From assembly GCA_964648005.1 (NCBI GenBank), contig CAZYKR010000035.1, forward strand, positions 1 to 22,575: a stretch of DNA of 22,575 nucleotides, written 5' to 3'. A program made the position numbers and the translations under genes. How positions within the stretch are numbered: the stretch's first letter is position 1; each line of letters begins with the position of its first letter. The notes beneath the pieces were generated by a model. The model did no database searches and had not been told where the DNA came from. It was given only the letters and a program-made list of their open reading frames with translations. Below, piece by piece: positions 1-5,670 of this stretch. The stretch comes from JAGQTE01 sp964648005. GTDB taxonomy: Bacteria; Actinomycetota; Acidimicrobiia; Acidimicrobiales; Acidimicrobilacustridaceae.

Positions 1-319
1 GAGCCTCGACGGGCGGCAGGGTGGTCCAGTCGTCGCCCACGCGCACCACGCCGTCGTCGTCGATGCTCGGCCCCGAAGGTCGATCCTCGGCGAGCCGTCG
101 ACGCAGCGTCTCGACGCGCACGGCCACGTCCCGCTCCGGCGCCGGCACGCGGATCCAGTCCTCGAGCACGTCACCGGGCATCGGCGGGTCGATGCCGTCC
201 TCGACGAGGAGCAGCCGCGGGCGTCCTCGCCGCGCCAGCATGTCGCGGGCATCTTCCTCGGAAGGCCATCGCACGAGCGCCACGTCCACGGCGGCGACCG
301 TAGAGAGGAAACGTTTCAC
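1..319 (-). CDS. Winged-helix transcriptional regulator, N-terminal part (runs off the left edge)
   Basis: The minus strand reads an uninterrupted frame from a GTG at 319 to the window edge, about 106 residues. It has the layout of actinobacterial regulators with a degenerate receiver-like N-terminus followed by a winged-helix DNA-binding domain. Seen directly: a hydrophobic strand 'RPRLLLVEDG' near residue 40, then 'DVLEDWIRVPA', an arginine-rich linker, and 'IDDDGVVRVGDDW' leading to 'LPPVEA'. The last two resemble the beta-hairpin and first helix of an OmpR/PhoB-type winged helix. I see no clear phospho-acceptor aspartate in the visible part, so it may be an atypical, unphosphorylated regulator. 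The start is uncertain: no good ribosome-binding site precedes the GTG at 319, and a second in-frame GTG lies about 30 nt further in. The C-terminal DNA-binding half is outside the window. Confidence 0.55.
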   Translation of the reverse strand, partial: MKRFLSTVAAVDVALVRWPSEEDARDMLARRGRPRLLLVEDGIDPPMPGDVLEDWIRVPAPERDVAVRVETLRRRLAEDRPSGPSIDDDGVVRVGDDWTTLPPVEA

Positions 320-399
320 GACTGTTACGCAGCAGTGAACGCATGCCGACGGGCTTCGACGGCGTGTGCAGGTGGCGCCGGGGGTGGTCCGTCGCCGTC

Positions 400-449
400 C
401 CTGGAACCTGATCGCGCCAGGTCCGGCACCTAGGATGACGCCGACTGCG
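400..449 (+). repeat. 50-bp promoter-like repeat, copy 1
   Basis: This 50-bp segment matches 516-565 at 44 of 50 positions by manual alignment. It contains CCTGATC, then AGGTCCG, then a TAGGAT hexamer (431-436) that fits an actinobacterial -10 box. It ends exactly at the assembly gap, so what it would drive is hidden. It is either a genuine tandem promoter or an assembly artefact of near-identical contig ends. Confidence 0.7.
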
Positions 450-459
450 NNNNNNNNNN
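450..459. other. Assembly gap (10 Ns)
   Basis: Ten consecutive Ns. A round ten usually marks a scaffold join of unknown true length, so a small gene or more repeat copies could be missing. The 56 nt after it (460-515) are extremely GC-rich with no stop in one forward frame, so they may be the tail of a proline/alanine-rich gene. I cannot support a gene call there. Confidence 0.95.
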
Positions 460-515
460 GGCCGGCAAGCCGCAGCAGCCCCGTCCCGCGGCCGCCGGCC
501 CGGTCGGCGCGCCCG

Positions 516-565
516 CCTGGATCCTGATCAGGCCAGGTCCGCCACCTAGGATGACGAGGACTGCG
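516..565 (+). repeat. 50-bp promoter-like repeat, copy 2
   Basis: Second copy of the 400-449 repeat, with six substitutions. In this copy the left part is more symmetrical: CCTGATCAGG (524-533 region) is a perfect 10-bp palindrome flanked by CCTGG and CCAGG. It lies about 52 nt upstream of the cyclic-nucleotide-binding gene. Confidence 0.7.
524..552 (+). promoter_or_regulatory. Putative promoter of the cyclic-nucleotide-binding gene
   Basis: A TAGGAT -10-like hexamer at 547-552 sits 17 nt after CTGATC (524-529), a weak -35 match embedded in the palindrome CCTGATCAGG. The palindrome covering the -35 could be an operator. The leader to the ATG at 618 would be roughly 58 nt. Inference from motif and position only. 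Confidence 0.4.
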
Positions 566-617
566 GGACGACCGGATCGCCGCCCGGCCACCCGCCCCGA
601 CGCAGAGGAGCATGCCG

Positions 618-1043
618 ATGGCTGCTGCGAACCGCTACCTCCAACACCTCGCCGAGGTGCCGTTGTTCTCGTCCTGCTCGAAGCGAGATCTCCAGAAGAT
701 CGCCAAGGCGGCGGACGAGCTGGCGGTCGAGGCGGGGCGCGAGGTGGTGACCCAGGGGGCGACGGGGCGCGAGGCGTTCGTGATCGTCGACGGCCAGGCC
801 ACCGTCAAGCGCAAGGGGCGCAAGGTGGCGACGCTGGGTCCGGGTGCCTGCTTCGGCGAGCTGGCGCTGCTCGACGGTGGACCCCGTACCGCCTCGGTGG
901 TGACCGACACCCCCACCACCCTGCTCGTCATCGGCCAGCGTGAGTTCGCCGGCCTCATCGACGAGGTGCCGGGCCTGGCGCACAAGATCCTCACGGCCCT
1001 CGCCGTGCGCGTGCGCGAGCTCGACGACAAGATCTTCCCGTAG
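618..1043 (+). CDS. Stand-alone cyclic-nucleotide-binding (CAP_ED) domain protein
   Basis: A 141-residue protein made almost entirely of one cNMP-binding beta-roll. The phosphate-binding cassette is clear at residues 79-94 (FGELALLDGGPRTASV), with Glu81 and Arg90 in the positions that contact the ribose and cyclic phosphate in CRP and PKA-R. The roll is followed by a C-helix ending in 'RVRELDDKIF'. There is no helix-turn-helix or catalytic domain, so this is a sensor or partner-regulating protein rather than a CRP-type activator. I chose the ATG at 618 because AGAGGAG at 604-610 is 7 nt upstream of it; the ATG at 612 is only 1 nt from that site. It precedes the EtfD-like oxidoreductase on the same strand by 93 nt, which suggests but does not prove a functional link. 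Confidence 0.85.
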   Translation: MAAANRYLQHLAEVPLFSSCSKRDLQKIAKAADELAVEAGREVVTQGATGREAFVIVDGQATVKRKGRKVATLGPGACFGELALLDGGPRTASVVTDTPTTLLVIGQREFAGLIDEVPGLAHKILTALAVRVRELDDKIFP

Positions 1044-1047
1044 TCGC

Positions 1048-1089
1048 ACGACGCTGTTGCGGTGCGCGTTGGGCGTTGCGCAGCGTCGT
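1048..1089 (+). terminator. Inverted repeat, possible terminator
   Basis: ACGACGCTG (1048-1056) pairs perfectly with CAGCGTCGT (1081-1089), giving 9 bp around a 24-nt loop. It begins 5 nt after the stop of the cNMP-binding gene. There is no T-tract and the loop is long, so a terminator role is tentative. Confidence 0.3.
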
Positions 1090-1136
1090 CGGCGAACTTC
1101 ATCCCGCTCATTACCGGCGAGTAGCTTCGGGGGGCT

Positions 1137-3383
1137 ATGAGTACCGCTGAGGCAGACACCGAGGCCACCGACAAGCCGAAGGGCGTCAAGCCGAGCCAGC
1201 TCGTCATCGGGCTCGGCGTCGGTATCGCGATCTTCACGGCGCTCTCCGGCATCGCCGGTGCCGTGCTCGGCTGGCACGACGAGTCCGAGGTCGCCCGTGA
1301 GGTCTTCGTGGGCATCCCGGGGGCCCTGCAGGCCGTGTTCTACGTGGTGGTCTGCATCGCCATCATCGCCGGTGCAGTCATGTTCTCGTGGCGGGTGAAG
1401 AACTGGGAGCGGGGCCGTCCCGACAACCGGTCGCTGAAGAAGACCAACGCCGAGAAGCGGGCCAAGGACTTCCGCGCCGGCGTGTACATGCAGACGCTGA
1501 TGCGCGATCCGGTCGAGGGCATGATGCACTCGCTGATCTACTTCAGCTTCTTGATCCTGCTGGCGGTCACCACGATCCTCGAGATCGATCACCAGCTCCC
1601 GCCGGACCTGAAGTTCCTGCACGGCGGCGTGTACCAGGCCTACGCCTTCGTCGGTGACGTAGCGGGCCTGCTGTTCACCATCGGCGTGGTGTGGGCGATC
1701 CTGCGGCGCTACGTCGCCAAGCCGTACCGGCTGCGCATCAAGACCAAGCCGCAACACGCCGTGATCCTCGGCGTCTTCTTGGCCATCGGTGTGTCGGGGT
1801 TCCTGACCGAGGCGATGCGCATCGCCCAGGAGGGCCAGCCCGAGTTCGAGAAGTACGCCTTCGTCGGCTACGGGCTGTCGTACCTGTTCGACGGCATGGC
1901 CGAGTCGACGCTCAACACGTGGCACCAGGTCTGGTGGGTCGTGCACGTCGTGGCGTTCGTCGCCTTCCTGGCCATCCTGCCGGTGACGATGCTGCGGCAC
2001 ATGTTCACCTCGCCGCTCAACATGTACCTGCGTGACCGCGACCGCCCCAAGGGCGCGATGCGGCCGATGCCGAACCTGATGGAGACCGAGCTCGAGAGCT
2101 TCGGTGCGGCCACGGTCGAGGACTTCACCTGGAAGCAGCTGCTCGACACCGACGCCTGCACCATGTGCGGTCGGTGCACGGCGGTCTGCCCGGCGCATGC
2201 CACCGGCAAGCCGCTCGACCCCCGTGAGATCGTGCTCAAGACCGGCGAGGTCATGGCGGCCACCGCCGCCAACGACGTGTCGCCGCCCATCGGGATGGAC
2301 TCGGAGATCACCATCGGCGCCGACTCGCTGTTCGAGCGCATCTCGGCCGAAGAGGTGTGGGCGTGCACGTCGTGCAAGGCCTGTGACGAGAACTGCCCGG
2401 TCAACATCGAGATCCTCGACAAGATCCTCGACATGCGGCGCTACCTGTCGCTGATGGAGTCGAACTTCCCGACCGAGCTCGGCACGGCGTACCGGGGCAT
2501 GGAGAACTCGGGCAACCCGTGGGGCATGTCCCAGAGCGAGCGGGCCGACTGGGCCGACAAGCTCGAGGGCATCAACATCGTCGACGGCTCCAGCCCGCTC
2601 GACCACGAGTACCTGTACTGGGTCGGCTGCGCCGGGTCCTTCGACGACAAGAACAAGAAGGTCTCCCAGGCGATGGCCAAGCTGCTGCAGCGGGCCAACA
2701 TCGACTTCGCCATCCTCGGCCCGTCCGAGATGTGCACCGGCGACTCGGCCCGCCGCTCGGGCAACGAGTACATCTTCCAGATGCTCGCCATGCAGAACAT
2801 CGAGGTGCTCAACGGCATGGGGGTGCGCAAGATCATCACGCAGTGCCCCCACTGCTTCAACACGTTGCTGAACGAGTACCCGCAGCTCGGTGGCCACTAC
2901 GAGGTCGTGCACCACACCCAGTTCCTGGAGTGGCTGGTCGACACCGGCAAGCTCGACCTGAGCGGTGCCAGCCTCGACGACCGCATCGTGTACCACGACT
3001 CGTGCTACCTCGGTCGCCACAACGACATCTACATGTCGCCCCGCAAGGTGGTCGGCAACCTCGGCGGCATCGAGATCGTCGAGGCGCCCCGCAACGGCAC
3101 CAAGGGCATGTGCTGCGGCGCCGGCGGCGCGCGCATGTGGATGGAGGAGCACACCGGCAAGACGATCAACGTCGAGCGCAGCCAGGAGCTGCTGCGCACC
3201 GGGGCGACCCGCATCGCCACCGCCTGCCCGTTCTGCTACATCATGATCGACGACGGCGTGAAGGCCGAGGGTGTGGACGACGATCAGGTTAAGGTCGCGG
3301 ACATCGCGATGCATCTGGTCGAGGCCCTCGAGCGGGGCGAGCAGAGGGAGCTGGAGACCGTTGCTGAAGCGGTCGAGGATTGA
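1137..3383 (+). CDS. Membrane Fe-S oxidoreductase, EtfD / heterodisulfide-reductase type
   Basis: This 748-residue protein combines about six membrane helices in the first 285 residues with a cytoplasmic iron-sulfur half. The membrane part resembles a cytochrome-b/nitrate-reductase-gamma-type domain. Two ferredoxin-like cluster motifs follow: Cys341, 344, 347, 351 (CTMCGRCTAVCP) and Cys410, 413, 416, 420 (CTSCKACDENCP). Then come two cysteine-rich (CCG) domains: Cys498, 533, 570, 573, and Cys623, 659-660, 697, 700. The architecture matches M. tuberculosis Rv0338c (EtfD), known to be needed for fatty-acid oxidation, where it is thought to pass electrons from ETF to the quinone pool. That is the likely role here. 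The ATG at 1137 follows a G-run (1129-1134), and a TAGCTT -10-like box lies just upstream (1122-1127). No etfBA genes are in the window. Other HdrD-like quinone reductases share this layout. Confidence 0.85.
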   Translation: MSTAEADTEATDKPKGVKPSQLVIGLGVGIAIFTALSGIAGAVLGWHDESEVAREVFVGIPGALQAVFYVVVCIAIIAGAVMFSWRVKNWERGRPDNRSLKKTNAEKRAKDFRAGVYMQTLMRDPVEGMMHSLIYFSFLILLAVTTILEIDHQLPPDLKFLHGGVYQAYAFVGDVAGLLFTIGVVWAILRRYVAKPYRLRIKTKPQHAVILGVFLAIGVSGFLTEAMRIAQEGQPEFEKYAFVGYGLSYLFDGMAESTLNTWHQVWWVVHVVAFVAFLAILPVTMLRHMFTSPLNMYLRDRDRPKGAMRPMPNLMETELESFGAATVEDFTWKQLLDTDACTMCGRCTAVCPAHATGKPLDPREIVLKTGEVMAATAANDVSPPIGMDSEITIGADSLFERISAEEVWACTSCKACDENCPVNIEILDKILDMRRYLSLMESNFPTELGTAYRGMENSGNPWGMSQSERADWADKLEGINIVDGSSPLDHEYLYWVGCAGSFDDKNKKVSQAMAKLLQRANIDFAILGPSEMCTGDSARRSGNEYIFQMLAMQNIEVLNGMGVRKIITQCPHCFNTLLNEYPQLGGHYEVVHHTQFLEWLVDTGKLDLSGASLDDRIVYHDSCYLGRHNDIYMSPRKVVGNLGGIEIVEAPRNGTKGMCCGAGGARMWMEEHTGKTINVERSQELLRTGATRIATACPFCYIMIDDGVKAEGVDDDQVKVADIAMHLVEALERGEQRELETVAEAVED

Positions 3384-3429
3384 CGATGACGAGTTCGATG
3401 GCGGCGGCGACCATGACTCGGCAGGCACC

Positions 3430-3786
3430 ATGCTGCTGGTGATCAACAGCGATGCGGACAGCCTCGAGCTGGTCGCCCGCCTGTTGGAGGCGCGCGGGTG
3501 GTCGGTGACCCGGTCGACCGACGTGGCGACGGCGCTCATCGATCTGGTCGACGGCGACTTCGCCGGCATGGTGCTCGATCTGCCTTCGCTCGATGACGCC
3601 GTCGAGGTGGTCACGTCGGTGCGCCAAGACCCCGACGTCGGTTCGACACCGGTGCTGGTGCTGACGTCGACCGGTGGGGATGAAGGTGCAGCATTGCGGG
3701 CCGGAGCCGACGGCTTCTTGAGCCGGCCGTTCCACGCCGACGACCTGCTGGCACAGATCCAGGTCGTCGCCGGTCAGCCGGCGTAG
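3430..3786 (+). CDS. Stand-alone response-regulator receiver-like protein
   Basis: A 118-residue single-domain protein with the alternating strand/helix pattern of CheY. The acidic pair is Asp8/Asp10 (NSDADS), the probable phospho-acceptor is Asp50 (MVLDLPS), and the switch residue is Thr79 or Ser80 (VLTS). The normally invariant lysine before proline is replaced by Arg99 (LSRPF), so phosphorylation chemistry may be altered. There is no output domain. The ATG at 3430 is preceded by a modest AGG; upstream in-frame codons have no better start. It lies 46 nt after the EtfD-like gene and is probably co-transcribed with it. A receiver protein that docks on a kinase or another protein is the likely role. 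The substrate pathway is unknown. Confidence 0.65.
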   Translation: MLLVINSDADSLELVARLLEARGWSVTRSTDVATALIDLVDGDFAGMVLDLPSLDDAVEVVTSVRQDPDVGSTPVLVLTSTGGDEGAALRAGADGFLSRPFHADDLLAQIQVVAGQPA

Positions 3787-3818
3787 CCGGCGTCGCATCC
3801 GTCGTTGCTGGTGCTGGC

Positions 3819-3837
3819 GCCCGGTCGCCGATCGGGC
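3819..3837 (+). terminator. Short GC-rich hairpin after the receiver gene
   Basis: GCCCGGT (3819-3825) pairs with ATCGGGC (3831-3837), 7 bp including one G-T wobble, with a 5-nt loop. It lies 32 nt after the receiver gene stop and before the dcd promoter. No T-tract, so only a candidate terminator. Confidence 0.35.
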
Positions 3838-3854
3838 CGTCGCGACCGCTGAGC

Positions 3855-3868
3855 TAGCCTGCGCGCCG
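3855..3868 (+). promoter_or_regulatory. Leaderless-type promoter of dcd
   Basis: TAGCCT at 3855-3860 is a good TANNNT -10 box and ends 7 nt before the GTG start codon at 3868. With that spacing the transcript would begin at or next to the start codon. No Shine-Dalgarno sequence is visible, which fits a leaderless mRNA, common in actinobacteria. No convincing -35. Confidence 0.5.
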
Positions 3869-4434
3869 TGATCCTGTCTGACCGCACCATCCGCGAGGAG
3901 CTCGCCGCCGGGCGCATCGAGATCGACCCGCTCGACGAGTCCTGCATCCAGCCGTCCTCGGTCGACCTGCACATCGATGGGCTGTTCCGGGTGTTCCGGA
4001 ACCACACGATGACCCACATCGATGTGAAGCAGGACCTGTCCGAGCTCACCGAACTGGTCGAGATCGGCGACGACGAGGCGTTCATCCTCCACCCGGGCGA
4101 GTTCGTGCTGGGGTCGACGTCGGAGCGGGTGAAGCTGCCGAACGATCTCGTGGCGCGGCTCGAGGGCAAGTCGAGCCTCGGGCGGTTGGGCTTGTTGATC
4201 CACTCGACGGCGGGCTTCGTCGACGCCGGCTGGGATGGGCAGCTGACGCTCGAGCTGTCCAACGTGGCGAACCTGCCGATCACGCTGTATCCGGGCATGA
4301 AGATCGGCCAGATCAGCTTCCTGCGGATGTCGACCGAGGCGGACAACCCGTACGGCTCGTCGGCGGTCGGGTCGAAGTACCAGGGCCAGCGCGGTCCGAT
4401 CCCCAGCCAGTACTGGAAGAACTTCGGCGCCTGA
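3868..4434 (+). CDS. dcd: dCTP deaminase, probably dUMP-forming (bifunctional DCD-DUT)
   Basis: A 188-residue protein matching the actinobacterial dCTP deaminase family almost end to end. The core motifs are QPSSVDLHID (28-37), HPGEFVLGST (75-84), EGKSSLGRLG (99-108), HSTAGFVD (112-119) and TLELSNVANLPI (127-138), with SKYQGQRGP near the C-terminus. Glu129 is the expected catalytic glutamate, and Lys101-Ser-Ser plus Arg106 lie in the nucleotide-phosphate site. The close likeness to the M. tuberculosis enzyme suggests the bifunctional reaction from dCTP directly to dUMP, feeding thymidylate synthesis without releasing dUTP. I infer that from family resemblance. It acts in the cytosol as a trimer in the known family. 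The start is GTG with an apparently leaderless promoter. It stands alone as a housekeeping gene between two unrelated genes. Confidence 0.95.
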   Translation: MILSDRTIREELAAGRIEIDPLDESCIQPSSVDLHIDGLFRVFRNHTMTHIDVKQDLSELTELVEIGDDEAFILHPGEFVLGSTSERVKLPNDLVARLEGKSSLGRLGLLIHSTAGFVDAGWDGQLTLELSNVANLPITLYPGMKIGQISFLRMSTEADNPYGSSAVGSKYQGQRGPIPSQYWKNFGA

Positions 4435-4497
4435 CGGGCGCGTGATCGGCTCGGATTCCGGTTGCGTCACCGGCGGGGTGGCGCGCCAGGGTGTGGG

Positions 4498-5163
4498 ATG
4501 GCTTCTCAGAGACGGGTGCAGCAGCGGATGTCGGAGCGCGGGCCGTCGCTCGACGTGGCCCAGGTCGAGCAGCTGGACACGCTGGGTTGGCTGGCGATCC
4601 CTGCGGTCGTGACCGAGGACGCGGCGCACCAGTTGGCTTGGCGGTGTACCGAGGCGCTGGCCGAGAAGGGTGACGACCTGCGCATCGGCGACAAGGCGGC
4701 GAGCGGCACCCGCCGCCTCGTGGAGCTTCGTGACCGGGTGCCCGAGGTGGCCGACGTGCTCGCCGAGCCGCGGCTTGCGTCAGCGGTGGCGGCGGTCGTC
4801 GGAGATGGTGCGTCCTACGGTGACGCCACGTTCCGCAGCCCGCAGCCGGGGTATGGGGAGCAGCGCTTCCACGCCGACGATCTGCCGCGGTTCGACGACG
4901 GACCGTTCCGGGTGGTGACCGCCATCGTGGCGTTGTGCGAGTTCACCGCCGACAACGGGGCGACGGCGGTGGTGCCCGGCAGCCAGCGCCGCCCAGACCT
5001 GCAGCGGTCGTCGGGTTCGTTGGAGGCGCACGCCGACGAGCTGGTGCTCACCGGGCCGGCCGGTACGGCCTTCGTGTTCAACGGGCACCTGTTGCACCGG
5101 GGGACGCGCAACCGGTCGTCGGCGCCGCGTCCCGCCATCCAGGCCACCTGGCGCCGGCCCTGA
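4498..5163 (+). CDS. Phytanoyl-CoA dioxygenase (PhyH)-family Fe(II)/2-oxoglutarate oxygenase
   Basis: A 221-residue protein of the PhyH family. The iron-binding facial triad is visible: His125-x-Asp127 (FHADDL) and the distal His200 (GHLLHRG). Arg211, eleven residues later (SAPRPAIQ), is well placed to bind the 2-oxoglutarate carboxylate. It is short for the family (often 250-320 residues), mainly because the lid region between the two halves is reduced. The substrate cannot be predicted; family members hydroxylate lipids, amino acids and natural products. I chose the ATG at 4498; an upstream in-frame TTG at 4462 would add 12 basic residues without improving the match, and ATG 4528 is a shorter alternative. 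It is monocistronic, 63 nt after dcd and followed by a strong hairpin. Confidence 0.85.
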   Translation: MASQRRVQQRMSERGPSLDVAQVEQLDTLGWLAIPAVVTEDAAHQLAWRCTEALAEKGDDLRIGDKAASGTRRLVELRDRVPEVADVLAEPRLASAVAAVVGDGASYGDATFRSPQPGYGEQRFHADDLPRFDDGPFRVVTAIVALCEFTADNGATAVVPGSQRRPDLQRSSGSLEAHADELVLTGPAGTAFVFNGHLLHRGTRNRSSAPRPAIQATWRRP

Positions 5164-5185
5164 CCCTCGGCCGCTTCGCACGGTT

Positions 5186-5220
5186 GCGCGTTTGTACGCG
5201 GTCGGCGCGCACAAACGCGC
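5186..5220. terminator. Strong hairpin, probable terminator
   Basis: GCGCGTTTGT (5186-5195) and ACAAACGCGC (5211-5220) form a perfect 10-bp stem. After one A/C mismatch the stem continues for 4 more bp (5197-5200 with 5206-5209), closing a 5-nt loop. It starts 22 nt after the PhyH gene stop and ends before the tRNA promoter. It lacks a T-tract, as is frequent in high-GC genomes. Confidence 0.6.
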
Positions 5221-5256
5221 GATCGCTGGGCTGTGCGCGCCGACGCGGGGGCGCGT

Positions 5257-5262
5257 TAGGGT
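5257..5262 (+). promoter_or_regulatory. -10-like box of the tRNA-Gly gene
   Basis: TAGGGT lies 11 nt before the mature tRNA 5' end, giving a 5' leader of only a few nucleotides. No recognisable -35 at the usual distance. Call rests on motif and position. Confidence 0.35.
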
Positions 5263-5273
5263 GATCGCTCCTC

Positions 5274-5347
5274 GCGGGTGTAGTTCAGAGGCAGAACATC
5301 AGCTTCCCAAGCTGAGAACGCGGGTTCGATTCCCGTCACCCGCTCCA
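5274..5347 (+). tRNA. tRNA-Gly (anticodon CCC), CCA encoded
   Basis: A full cloverleaf can be folded by hand. The acceptor stem GCGGGTG pairs with CACCCGC (7 bp). The D stem is GTTC/GAAC. The anticodon stem TCAGC/GCTGA encloses the loop TTCCCAA with anticodon CCC. The T stem GCGGG/CCCGT holds the loop TTCGATT. The discriminator base is T and the 3' CCA is encoded at 5345-5347. It reads GGG glycine codons. It lies at the border between housekeeping genes to the left and accessory oxidation genes to the right; tRNA genes often serve as integration sites, but no integrase is seen here. Confidence 0.95.
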
Positions 5348-5670
5348 CGCCGACCGCTTGTTTCCGCAGGTCAGCCGGCAAGACTCAGCTTCGGTGTGTG
5401 ATGGAGGGCGACCCGCCATCACACATCCATCGCGCATGCGGGTTCGATGCTGAGCGTGATCGGGACCGCAAGCGATGGACGCAGGAGGGGGAAGCAGGCG
5501 AGAACTCGTTGGTCACGACGTTGAGCGTCAGCTCCGTCGCCGGCACGACCTGGACACGGCACAGCTGACATCAGACGCCGAAGCTGAGCACACGCTCGAG
5601 ATCGCTCGACACCCTGAACGCCGCGGCGCCCGTTCAGACGAATTCCGGACAGTCCCGTTCCGGAGCCTGG
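5348..5670. other. Gene-poor stretch between the tRNA and the Rieske gene
   Basis: Apart from the hairpin at 5395-5425 I see no supported gene. A 67-codon open frame at 5475-5678 lacks a ribosome-binding site and a recognisable protein pattern. An 11-bp copy of the tRNA T-arm (GCGGGTTCGAT) occurs at 5438-5448. Just after the Rieske stop, TCCGGA occurs twice (5644-5649, 5659-5664) and could form a weak 6-bp hairpin in the minus-strand transcript. Confidence 0.5.
5395..5425. terminator. Strong hairpin downstream of tRNA-Gly
   Basis: TGTGTGATGG (5395-5404) and CCATCACACA (5416-5425) form a perfect 10-bp stem. After an A/G mismatch, GGG/CCC adds 3 bp around a CGA triloop. It lies 48 nt after the tRNA and may terminate its transcript. 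The arms contain TGTGA and TCACA, the half-sites bound by CRP-type regulators, but they are 21 nt apart, not the usual 6, so a CRP site is not supported. Confidence 0.5.

Noticed and set aside
546..3614. A 1022-codon open frame on the minus strand opposite the EtfD-like gene
   Set aside because: It is the antisense frame of a gene with strong GC bias at third positions. Its translation is low-complexity His/Val/Asp/Arg text with no domain, and the plus-strand gene has clear Fe-S motifs.
4458..4473. CCGGT/ACCGG hairpin downstream of dcd
   Set aside because: A 5-bp stem is too common at this GC content to call a terminator.
5395..5425. CRP-type binding site
   Set aside because: TGTGA and TCACA half-sites are present, but they are 11 nt further apart than a CRP dimer needs even from the inner stem ends; the strong fold suggests an RNA hairpin.
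5438..5448. GCGGGTTCGAT repeated from the tRNA T-arm, as a possible att site
   Set aside because: Only 11 bp and lacking the rest of the tRNA 3' end; in GC-rich DNA such a match can arise by chance, and no integrase is present.
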